The notes below the pieces were generated by a model that did not search any database, was not told the origin of the DNA, and saw nothing but the letters and a program-made list of their open reading frames with translations. A program made the translations under genes and the position numbers. Source: Halomonas sp. KAO (lineage in GTDB: Bacteria; Pseudomonadota; Gammaproteobacteria; Pseudomonadales; Halomonadaceae). Taken from it: a stretch of DNA of 64,000 nucleotides. Shown here piece after piece: positions 8,608-15,930 of the stretch (its first letter is position 1; each line of letters starts with the position of its first letter). The DNA lies in NCBI RefSeq assembly GCF_015595025.1, contig NZ_JADNRL010000019.1, positions 741,521 to 805,520 on the forward strand. Direction: 5' to 3'.

Positions 8608-10746
8608 ATGTTCACCATCGATGACCTGGCCGATCGTCTCGGCGGCTATCTACCCCAGAGCGAGATCCAGCAGGTCAAGCGCGCCTTCTACTATGCCGAG
8701 CAGGCCCACGACGGCCAGCGTCGGCGCTCCGGCGAAGCCTACGTTACCCACCCTCTGGCGGTCGCCAACATCCTCGCCAACATGCATATGGACCATCAGA
8801 GCCTGATGGCGGCCATGCTGCATGATGTGATCGAGGATACCGGCGTCGACAAGGAGGCCCTCGCCCAGCAGTTCGGAGCCCCGGTTGCCGAGCTGGTGGA
8901 TGGCGTCTCCAAGCTGACCCAGATCGCCTTCGAGGACAAGGCGGTGGCCCAGGCGGAGAACTTCCAGAAGATGGTGCTGGCGATGTCCCGGGATATCCGG
9001 GTGATCATCGTCAAGCTCGCCGACCGCCTGCACAACATGCGCACCCTCGGTGCCCTACGCCCCGAGAAGAAACGCCGCATCGCCCGCGAGACCCTGGAGA
9101 TCTACGCCCGCATCGCCAGCCGGCTGGGCATCAACACCATCCGCGTGGAACTCGAGGATCTCTCCTTTCACGCCCTGCACCCGATGCGCGCCGAGCGTAT
9201 CAAGCGCGCCGTCTCCAGCGCCCGGGGCCACCGCCGTTCGGCGATTCGTCAGATCCAGAACACCCTTCAGCAGAGCCTCGACGACGGGGGCCTGCCGAGC
9301 ACGGTGGTCGGACGCCAGAAGCACCTGCTGTCGATCTATCGCAAGATGCGCGATCAGCGCAAGTCGTTCAACGAGATCATGGACGTCTTCGGCTTCCGCA
9401 TTCTCGCCGAGGATGTCGACAGCTGCTACCGCATCCTCGGCGTGGTGCATAACCTCTACAAGCCGGTGCCCGGGCGTTTCAAGGACTATATCGCCATCCC
9501 CAAGGCCAACGGTTACCAGAGCCTGCATACCACCCTGTTCGGCGCCGGCGGCATGCCCATCGAGGTGCAGATCCGCACCCGCGAGATGGAGGCCATGGCC
9601 AACAACGGCGTCGCCGCCCACTGGCTCTACAAGGCGGGCCAGACCGATCACCCCATCGCCGAGGGAAGCCACGCCCGGGCCCGCGCCTGGGTCAAGGGGC
9701 TGCTCGAGATGCAGCGCCACGCCGGGGATTCGCTGGAGTTTATCGAGCACGTCAAGAACGACCTGTTCCCCGACGATATCTACGTGTTCACGCCCAAGGG
9801 CGATATCATGGAGCTCCCTCAGGGCGCCACGGTGATCGACTTCGCCTACAGCGTGCACACCGATATCGGCAACAGCACGATTGCCTGTCGCATCGATCGT
9901 CACCTGGCCCCGCTCTCGACCCGCCTGGAGAGCGGCCAGACCCTGGAGATCATCACGGCCCCCGGCGCGCGCCCCAACCTCAGCTGGCTCAACTTCGTGA
10001 TCACCGCCAAGGCGCGTTCGGCGATCCGTCATGCCCTGAAGCACCAGCAGCACACCGAGGCGGTACAGCTCGGCCGCCGCCTGCTCAACAAGGCCCTAGG
10101 CGAGTTCGAGACCAGCCTGGAGGAGCTGCCCGAAGGCCTGCTGCCCGAGCTGCTCGCGGAGCTGAGCCTGAAGAACGAGGCTGCCCTGCTGGAGTCGATC
10201 GGTCTTGGCTCACGTGTGGCCCACGTCATCGCGCGGCGCCTGATGGACCTTCAGCATGGTGCGGCCACCGGCCAGGACAACGCCCCGGACACTCGCCGTC
10301 ATGGTCCCATCCTGATCAGCGGCGCCGAGGGCATGATCATCAAGTTCGCTCGCTGCTGTCATCCGCTGCCCGGCGATCCGGTGGTGGGCCACATCTCGGT
10401 AGGCAAGGGCATCGTGGTGCACCGCGCCGAGTGCCGAAACCTGGCCGAGCTCGGGACCGATCCCGAGAAGCTCTTCCCCCTGGAGTGGGCGGAGACCATC
10501 GACGAGGACTTCCCGGTGGCACTGCGCCTCGAGGTGCAGAACCATCGCGGCCTGGTCGCCGAGCTGGCCGGGGTGGTCACCGATGCGGACGCCAACGTCG
10601 AGCGCATCGGCATCGAGGAGCGCGATGCCCGCCTGGCCACGCTCAACCTGACCCTGGCGGTGCGTGATCGCGTCCACCTGGCGCGCATCATCAAGCGACT
10701 ACGCAACCTCTCACACGTCGAGCGCATCAGCCGCATCGGCAACTGA
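8608..10746 (+). CDS. spoT: Bifunctional (p)ppGpp synthetase/hydrolase SpoT
   Basis: 712 residues (E. coli 702). Domains in order: HD hydrolase (YVTHPLAVA near 45-53, LHDVIEDT at 71-78), synthetase domain with GRFKDYIAIPKANGYQSLHTT, TGS domain (DIYVFTPKGDIMELPQGATVIDFAYSVHTD split over the 390s), the FARCCHPLPGDP zinc-finger-like segment and a C-terminal ACT domain. An intact HDxxED hydrolase site separates it from RelA. The frame is open from 8539, but ATG at 8608 gives the family N-terminus; AGGAG at 8590-8594 lies 13 bases upstream, a slightly long spacing. It makes and degrades the stringent-response alarmone. Confidence 0.96.
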   Translation: MFTIDDLADRLGGYLPQSEIQQVKRAFYYAEQAHDGQRRRSGEAYVTHPLAVANILANMHMDHQSLMAAMLHDVIEDTGVDKEALAQQFGAPVAELVDGVSKLTQIAFEDKAVAQAENFQKMVLAMSRDIRVIIVKLADRLHNMRTLGALRPEKKRRIARETLEIYARIASRLGINTIRVELEDLSFHALHPMRAERIKRAVSSARGHRRSAIRQIQNTLQQSLDDGGLPSTVVGRQKHLLSIYRKMRDQRKSFNEIMDVFGFRILAEDVDSCYRILGVVHNLYKPVPGRFKDYIAIPKANGYQSLHTTLFGAGGMPIEVQIRTREMEAMANNGVAAHWLYKAGQTDHPIAEGSHARARAWVKGLLEMQRHAGDSLEFIEHVKNDLFPDDIYVFTPKGDIMELPQGATVIDFAYSVHTDIGNSTIACRIDRHLAPLSTRLESGQTLEIITAPGARPNLSWLNFVITAKARSAIRHALKHQQHTEAVQLGRRLLNKALGEFETSLEELPEGLLPELLAELSLKNEAALLESIGLGSRVAHVIARRLMDLQHGAATGQDNAPDTRRHGPILISGAEGMIIKFARCCHPLPGDPVVGHISVGKGIVVHRAECRNLAELGTDPEKLFPLEWAETIDEDFPVALRLEVQNHRGLVAELAGVVTDADANVERIGIEERDARLATLNLTLAVRDRVHLARIIKRLRNLSHVERISRIGN

Positions 10747-10759
10747 GCCCTCCCCGACC

Positions 10760-10797
10760 GGCCCGTCAGCGCCCCATGGGGCGAGCGGGCCGTTATT
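10760..10797 (+). terminator. Terminator-like hairpin after spoT
   Basis: Outer stem GGCCCG (10760-10765) with CGGGCC (10786-10791) encloses the perfect palindrome GCCCCATGGGGC (10771-10782). GTTATT follows. It probably ends the spoT transcript before ridA. Confidence 0.6.
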
Positions 10798-10832
10798 GAT
10801 CGACGAAAATCAACCACACGATGGAGTACACC

Positions 10833-11222
10833 ATGAGCAACAAGGCCGTGATCAACACCGAGAAAGCTCCCGCCGCCATCGGCCCCTACTCGCAGGCCAT
10901 CAAGGCCGGCAACACCGTCTACCTCTCCGGCCAGATTCCCCTCGATCCGGCCACCATGGAGCTGGTCTCCGATGACTTCGAGGCCCAGGCCCGCCAGGTC
11001 TTCACCAATCTGCGCGCCGTCTGCGAGGAGGCCGCCGGCTCCCTGCAGGACATCGTCAAGCTCAACCTCTATCTGGTCGACCTGGGGCAGTTTGCGGTCG
11101 TCAACGCCATGATGGAGGAGTTCTTCGAGAAGCCCTACCCGGCGCGTGCCGCCATCGGCGTCAAGGCGCTGCCCAAGGGCGCGCAGTTCGAGGCCGAGGG
11201 TGTGATGATCATCGGCGACTGA
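10833..11222 (+). CDS. ridA: Reactive intermediate/imine deaminase RidA
   Basis: YjgF/RidA-family enamine deaminase that hydrolyses 2-aminoacrylate and related intermediates before they damage PLP enzymes. The 129-residue product has the substrate-binding Arg105 in YPARAAIGV and the motif [18 protein letters not shown] at 10833 is preferred over 10821 because GGAG (10829 side: 10823-10830 region) precedes it by six bases and it gives the standard MSNKAVI start. RidA next to spoT is a conserved pairing. Confidence 0.95.
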   Translation: MSNKAVINTEKAPAAIGPYSQAIKAGNTVYLSGQIPLDPATMELVSDDFEAQARQVFTNLRAVCEEAAGSLQDIVKLNLYLVDLGQFAVVNAMMEEFFEKPYPARAAIGVKALPKGAQFEAEGVMIIGD

Positions 11223-11254
11223 TAAGCACCCGAATAATTGATTCGGGCACTTAT
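11222..11254 (+). promoter_or_regulatory. Hairpin directly abutting the thpR start codon
   Basis: ATAAG (11222-11226) pairs with CTTAT (11250-11254), and CCCGAAT (11229-11235) pairs with ATTCGGG (11241-11247), separated by a 2x2 internal loop and closed by AATTG. The 3' arm ends at the base before the thpR ATG, where a ribosome binding site should be. It may end ridA transcription or restrict thpR translation. Confidence 0.55.
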
Positions 11255-11773
11255 ATGAGATTATTTCTGGCTCTCGAACCGCCCGACGATCTGCGCGAGC
11301 GGCTCGCTACGCTGGCCGACCTGGCCCAGGCCCGCTGCGGCGGTCGGCGGGTGCCGGACGCGAGCCTGCATCTGACGCTGGCATTCCTCGGCGAGGTCGA
11401 CGAGGCCCGTCTTCCGGCACTTGTCGAGTGGGTGAGTGGCCAGGCACCGACGGGGGGCGTCTGGCGGCTGGATCGCTGGGGCAGCTTCCGGCGGCCGGGC
11501 ATCGTATGGGTCGGGGGCAGGACGCCCGACCCGGCGCTCGATGCGCTGCAGGCGAGCCTGTGGGATGACCTGGAGCCACTCGACCTGAGCGGGCGACCAA
11601 CGCACTTCGTGCCCCACATTACCCTGCTGCGACGAGCCGAGCGGATGGCCATCGAGCCCCTCGAGGCGCAGGCCCCGGTCGCGCTCGACTGGCGGTGGCA
11701 ACGCCTGACGCTGCTGCGCTCCTACACCGAGCAGGATGGGGCCCGCTACGAGGCCCTGGCCCACTCGGCCTGA
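11255..11773 (+). CDS. thpR: RNA 2',3'-cyclic phosphodiesterase ThpR
   Basis: 2H phosphoesterase (formerly 2'-5' RNA ligase) with the two diagnostic HxTx motifs HLTL (39-42) and HITL (121-124). 172 residues, near family length. The family hydrolyses 2',3'-cyclic phosphates on RNA ends; the physiological substrate is uncertain. ATG at 11255 gives the normal N-terminus MRLFLAL, but no clear ribosome binding site is seen and a hairpin abuts the start. It converges with the SDR gene. Confidence 0.92.
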   Translation: MRLFLALEPPDDLRERLATLADLAQARCGGRRVPDASLHLTLAFLGEVDEARLPALVEWVSGQAPTGGVWRLDRWGSFRRPGIVWVGGRTPDPALDALQASLWDDLEPLDLSGRPTHFVPHITLLRRAERMAIEPLEAQAPVALDWRWQRLTLLRSYTEQDGARYEALAHSA

Positions 11774-11797
11774 GAGAGCCGGAAGGGCTGCCCGCCC

Positions 11798-12670
11798 TCA
11801 GGCCTTCTCGGGCAGGAAGCCTCCCTCCCTGAGCACCTGGGCATAGCCCTCGCGGAAGCTGGGATACTGGAACGTATAGCCACTCTCCAGTAGCCGGGTG
11901 TTGCTGCAGCGCTTGCTGGCACGGCGACGCAGCGGAGACTGGATGGTCTCGGTGGCCTCCACCTTGAGCTGTTTCGCCAGCCAGGCCATGACGTCGTGCA
12001 GCGGCGCCGGCTCACTGTCGGTCGCCAGATAGAGCTCATCGACGGTCTCACCGGCGAGTACCCGACCGATCAGGTGAGCCAGCACGCCGGCACAGTCATC
12101 GCGATGAATACGATTGGTATACATGGCGGGGCTCGCCGGGGCGATGCGGCCTTCGCTGACCTGACGAATCAGACGGTCGCGGCCAGGCCCGTAGATCCCC
12201 GAGAAACGCACCACCGTGCCGGGCAGGTCGTGCTCGAGGAGTGCCCGCTCGGCCTCGCACATCAGCTGGCCGGAGAAACCGGTGGGCTCCGTGGGGCTGG
12301 TTTCATCCACGCTCTCGCCATCGCGCTGGGCATAGACGCTGGTGGAGGAGATGAAGAAGACGTGGCGCGGCGCCTTCTCGCGTGCGCCGAATTCCGCCAG
12401 GGCGGCCCGCAGCCCCTCGGGGTAGGCGGCACGATAGGCGGCCTCCTCGAAGCGGTCGGCGCTGGCTACATAGACCAGGATATCCGCGTCCGGCAGGCCA
12501 GCCAGGCTGGCGGGATCGGCGAGGTCGGCGGTAGCCGCCTCCAGGCCCGCCTCCTTGAGCGACTCGACACGGCGGCGTACGCCAATCACGGGCTGGCCTT
12601 GCGCCTGCAGGCGCTGGCCCAGTGCCGTGCCGATGTCCCCGCAGCCCAGAATCAATGTCGTTGTCTTCAC
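11798..12670 (-). CDS. SDR/NAD-dependent epimerase family protein (YeeZ-like)
   Basis: 290-residue Rossmann-fold protein. The dinucleotide site LILGCGDIGTALGQRL is near residues 6-21, a VYVASADR segment follows, and FISSTSVYAQ and SGIYGPGRDRL mark the extended/atypical SDR group that includes E. coli YeeZ. The usual active-site YxxxK is not obvious (FSGQLMCEAERALLE at the place), so catalysis is doubtful. The frame is open to 12715, but GTG at 12670 with GAGG six bases upstream starts just before the nucleotide-binding strand. It is divergent from oxyR and shares its 67-bp promoter region. Substrate unknown. Confidence 0.78.
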   Translation of the reverse strand: MKTTTLILGCGDIGTALGQRLQAQGQPVIGVRRRVESLKEAGLEAATADLADPASLAGLPDADILVYVASADRFEEAAYRAAYPEGLRAALAEFGAREKAPRHVFFISSTSVYAQRDGESVDETSPTEPTGFSGQLMCEAERALLEHDLPGTVVRFSGIYGPGRDRLIRQVSEGRIAPASPAMYTNRIHRDDCAGVLAHLIGRVLAGETVDELYLATDSEPAPLHDVMAWLAKQLKVEATETIQSPLRRRASKRCSNTRLLESGYTFQYPSFREGYAQVLREGGFLPEKA

Positions 12671-12687
12671 CTTTGCCTCGCCCCCTG

Positions 12688-12702
12688 ATAGAAAGGTCCT
12701 AT
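12688..12702. promoter_or_regulatory. OxyR/LTTR-like dyad ATAG-N7-CTAT
   Basis: ATAGAAAGGTCCTAT at 12688-12702 is a 15-base dyad with the ATAG-N7-CTAT ends of the OxyR recognition half-element, 36 bases before the oxyR ATG. The inner consensus T and A are swapped, and only one of the two tandem dyads of the E. coli consensus is apparent. Autoregulation of oxyR is inferred. Confidence 0.5.
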
Positions 12703-12737
12703 TGGAAATCCACAAGGATGCCCGCTAGGCAACCCTC

Positions 12738-13658
12738 ATGACTCTAACAGAACTCCGCTATATCGTGACACTGGCCCAGGAGCGCCACTTTGGTCGTGCC
12801 GCCGAGCGCTGCTTCGTCTCCCAACCGACCCTGTCGGTGGCGGTGAAGAAGCTCGAAGAGGAGCTCGGCGTCCCGCTCTTCGAGCGCTCCAAGTCAACGG
12901 TGCAGGTCACACCGCTCGGCGAGAAGATCGTCGAGCAGGCCCAGCGGGTGCTGGAACAGACCAGCGTGATCAAGGAGCTCGCCACCGCAGGCCGTGACCA
13001 GCTGGCAAGCCCGCTGCGCATCGGCGCCATCTACACCATCGGCCCCTACCTCCTTCCTCATCTGGTGCCCGAGCTTGCACGCAGCGCACCCCAGATGCCG
13101 CTCTATATCGAGGAGGGCTTCACCGGCAGCCTGCGCCGCAAGCTGCGCAGCGGCGAGCTGGACGCCATCATCGTGGCGCTGCCCTTCACCGAGACCGATG
13201 TACTGACCAAGGCACTCTATGAAGAGGAGTTCGAGGTGCTGGTCCCGGCGGACCACGCCTGGGCCAGCCGCGACAGCGTGCACAAGGAGGAGCTGCTCAA
13301 TGAGCGCCTGTTGCTGCTCGGCGAGGGTCACTGCTTCCGAGACCAGATTCTCGAGGCCTGCCCGGCCATCAGCCAGAAGCTCGCAAGCCCCAGCAATACG
13401 CTGACCGCCGAAGGGGGCTCGCTGGAAACCATCCGCCATATGGTCGCCTCCAAGCTCGGCATCACGGTGCTGCCCCACTCGGCCATTGGTACCGTCCACT
13501 ACGAGAGCGGCCTGCTCGAGAGCGTACCGTTCGCGGCCCCCGCCCCGGGGCGGACCGTCGCCATCGCCTGGCGCGCCAGCTTCCCCCGGCCCAGGGCGAT
13601 CGACGCCATCACCGAGGCCGTCGCTCGCTGCCGCCAGGCCGACACCGTCAAGACATGA
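12738..13658 (+). CDS. oxyR: LysR-family hydrogen peroxide sensor OxyR
   Basis: 306 residues: N-terminal winged helix-turn-helix (RHFGRAAERCFVSQPTLSVAVKKLE, residues 16-40, quoted in two blocks) and a C-terminal effector domain with both redox cysteines, Cys199 in GEGHCFRDQ and Cys208 in LEACP, at exactly the E. coli numbering. Oxidation to a disulphide activates catalase, AhpC and related genes. ATG 12738 is supported by the family N-terminus MTLTELRY; the ribosome site is weak. The stop overlaps the recG start by four bases (ATGA), so the two are coupled, as in Pseudomonas. Confidence 0.96.
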   Translation: MTLTELRYIVTLAQERHFGRAAERCFVSQPTLSVAVKKLEEELGVPLFERSKSTVQVTPLGEKIVEQAQRVLEQTSVIKELATAGRDQLASPLRIGAIYTIGPYLLPHLVPELARSAPQMPLYIEEGFTGSLRRKLRSGELDAIIVALPFTETDVLTKALYEEEFEVLVPADHAWASRDSVHKEELLNERLLLLGEGHCFRDQILEACPAISQKLASPSNTLTAEGGSLETIRHMVASKLGITVLPHSAIGTVHYESGLLESVPFAAPAPGRTVAIAWRASFPRPRAIDAITEAVARCRQADTVKT

Positions 13659-15748
13659 GCGCCGAGAACACGCCCCTCGACGCCCCGGTCACCTCGCTCA
13701 AGGGGGTCGGCGAGGCGCTCTCCCTGAAGCTGTCCCGGCTGCGCATCGACAGCGTGGCCGACCTGCTCTTCCACCTGCCGCTGCGCTATCAGGACCGCAC
13801 CCGCATTACCCCCATCGGCACCCTGCGCGCCGGCCATGAAGCGGTGGTCGAGGGCGAGGTGATTGCCGCCGAGGTCGTGCGGGGCCGGCGCCGCAGCCTG
13901 CTGGTGCGACTGCGCGACGGCAGCGGCCTGCTCAGCCTGCGCTTCTTCCACTTCTCACCGGCGCAGCAGCAGCAGTTTCAGCCCGGTAGCCGAGTGCGCG
14001 GCTTCGGTGAGGCGCGTACCGGTGCCACCGGGCTCGAGCTCTACCACCCTGAGTATCGCCTGCTCAAGACCGATGCGCCGCCGGTAGAGGACCACCTCAC
14101 CCCGATCTACCCCACGACCGAGGGGTTGCACCAGACCCGCCTGCGCGCCTTGATCGAGCAGGCCCTGGAGCGGCTCGATGACGCTCCCGAGGCGCTGCCC
14201 GACTGGATCACCGCGGACCTGCGAAGCCGCTTCCGGCTGCCCGGACTGCATCGCTGTCTTCATGTGCTGCACCAGCCACCGCCGGAGATCGACCCCGAAC
14301 AGCTGGCCGGGGGGCACCACCCGGCGACGCGTCGGTTGGCACTGGAGGAGCTGCTCGCACACCGCCTCAGCCTGCAGACGGTGCGCCTGCGCATTCAGGA
14401 GGATGGTGCGCCCCCCCTGCCCTCGGGCCGTGGGCTGCAGGCCCGCTTCCTGACCCAGCTGCCCTTTTCGCTGACCGCCGCCCAGCGCCGCGTGCTCGAC
14501 GAGATCGGCGCCGACCTGGCCCGGGAGCTGCCCATGCTGCGGCTGGTGCAGGGCGATGTGGGTTCCGGCAAGACCGTGGTGGCCGCCATGGCGGCCCTGG
14601 CCGCCATCGCCGGGGGGTGCCAGGCGGCGATGATGGCCCCCACCGAGATCCTGGCCGAGCAGCACTATCGCGCCTTCCGGGCCTGGTTTACCCCGCTGGG
14701 CATCGACGTCGCCTGGTTGGCCGGCAAGCTCAAGGGCAAGGCACGCCTCGACACCAAGGCGGCGATTCAGGATGGCCGCGCCCAGATGGTGGTGGGCACC
14801 CATGCGCTGTTCCAGGGCGATGTGCACTTTCAGCGCCTGGGCCTGGCGATCGTCGACGAGCAGCACCGTTTCGGGGTCCATCAGCGCCTGGCGCTGCGTG
14901 AGAAGGGTGAGGCCGGCGGCCTTACCCCGCATCAGCTGGTCATGACCGCCACGCCTATCCCACGCACCCTGGCGATGAGTGCCTACGCCGACCTGGATGT
15001 CTCGGTGATCGACGAGCTGCCCCCGGGCCGCACCCCGGTCAGGACCGTGGCGATGCCCGATGAGCGACGTCCCGAGGTCGTCGAGCGCATCCGCCATGCC
15101 TGCGCCGAGGGGCGTCAGGCCTACTGGGTCTGCACCCTGATCGAGGAGTCGGAGGTGCTGGAGTGCCAGGCCGCCGAGGCGACCCGGGACGAGCTGGTGG
15201 AGGCGCTGCCGGAACTCGCCATCGGCCTGGTACACGGCCGCATGAAGGCCGCCGAGAAGGCCACGGTGATGGAAGCCTTCAAGGCCGGGGAGCTGGATCT
15301 GCTGGTCGCCACCACGGTGATCGAGGTGGGGGTCGATGTACCCAACGCCAGCCTGATGATCATCGAGAACCCCGAGCGCCTGGGCCTCTCCCAGCTGCAC
15401 CAGCTGCGTGGCCGGGTCGGCCGCGGTGCCACCCGGAGCTTCTGCGTGCTGCTCTACCATCCGCCGCTGTCGGCCCACTCCAGAGAGCGCCTGGCGGTAA
15501 TGCGCGAGACCAGCGACGGCTTTCGCATCGCCGAGAAGGATCTGGAGCTGCGCGGTCCCGGCGAGGTGCTGGGCACCCGCCAGACGGGGCTGGCCCAGAT
15601 GAAGATCGCCGACCTGGAGCGCGACGCCGACCTGCTCGACCGGGTCGCGCCGCTCGCCGAGGCGCTGATGGCCAGCCACCCCGAGGCCAGCCAGCCGCTG
15701 ATCCGGCGCTGGCTGGGTGAGGAGGCTGGACGCTACGGCCAGGTGTGA
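13655..15748 (+). CDS. recG: ATP-dependent DNA helicase RecG
   Basis: 697 residues (693 in E. coli). The N-terminal wedge/OB region precedes a Walker A box LVQGDVGSGKT near 298, the DExH-type motif IVDEQHRF, the TATPIPRTLAM motif III and GRVGRG plus the C-terminal TRG region LRGPGEVLGTRQTG. RecG rewinds forks and Holliday junctions. It overlaps oxyR by 4 bp. A repeat element follows the stop directly. Confidence 0.97.
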   Translation: MSAENTPLDAPVTSLKGVGEALSLKLSRLRIDSVADLLFHLPLRYQDRTRITPIGTLRAGHEAVVEGEVIAAEVVRGRRRSLLVRLRDGSGLLSLRFFHFSPAQQQQFQPGSRVRGFGEARTGATGLELYHPEYRLLKTDAPPVEDHLTPIYPTTEGLHQTRLRALIEQALERLDDAPEALPDWITADLRSRFRLPGLHRCLHVLHQPPPEIDPEQLAGGHHPATRRLALEELLAHRLSLQTVRLRIQEDGAPPLPSGRGLQARFLTQLPFSLTAAQRRVLDEIGADLARELPMLRLVQGDVGSGKTVVAAMAALAAIAGGCQAAMMAPTEILAEQHYRAFRAWFTPLGIDVAWLAGKLKGKARLDTKAAIQDGRAQMVVGTHALFQGDVHFQRLGLAIVDEQHRFGVHQRLALREKGEAGGLTPHQLVMTATPIPRTLAMSAYADLDVSVIDELPPGRTPVRTVAMPDERRPEVVERIRHACAEGRQAYWVCTLIEESEVLECQAAEATRDELVEALPELAIGLVHGRMKAAEKATVMEAFKAGELDLLVATTVIEVGVDVPNASLMIIENPERLGLSQLHQLRGRVGRGATRSFCVLLYHPPLSAHSRERLAVMRETSDGFRIAEKDLELRGPGEVLGTRQTGLAQMKIADLERDADLLDRVAPLAEALMASHPEASQPLIRRWLGEEAGRYGQV

Positions 15749-15754
15749 CGCCGT

Positions 15755-15803
15755 AAGCTGGAAGCTGGAAGCTGGAAGCTGGAAGCTGGAAGCTGGAAGC
15801 TGG
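15755..15803. repeat. Tandem heptamer repeat, seven copies of AAGCTGG
   Basis: Seven perfect, head-to-tail copies of the 7-bp unit AAGCTGG begin seven bases after the recG stop. The tract is a variable-number repeat candidate and directly precedes a long inverted-repeat element. Confidence 0.95.
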
Positions 15804-15821
15804 AAAACAGCATAGCCGCTT

Positions 15822-15902
15822 GGGGACAGGCCCCGGCGGAGGAAACACCGTAAGCACGGTGCACCAAGACTAGCCGAGACGGCTTGGCCGGGGCCTGTCC
15901 CC
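15822..15902. repeat. Cruciform-like repeat element (copy A)
   Basis: A perfect 16-bp inverted repeat, GGGGACAGGCCCCGGC (15822-15837) with its complement at 15887-15902, encloses two smaller perfect stems: CACCGT/ACGGTG (15846-15861) and AGCCG/CGGCT (15872-15884). The fold would be a three-way junction. Part of it recurs at 34283-34340, so it is a dispersed element. It could terminate transcription of both convergent neighbours recG and yccS. Confidence 0.85.
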
Positions 15903-15930
15903 TGAGGATCATGCTCCAGTAACTCAGGGG

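Noticed and set aside
15755-15803. CRISPR array
   Set aside because: Units are seven bases with no spacers, so it is a simple tandem repeat.
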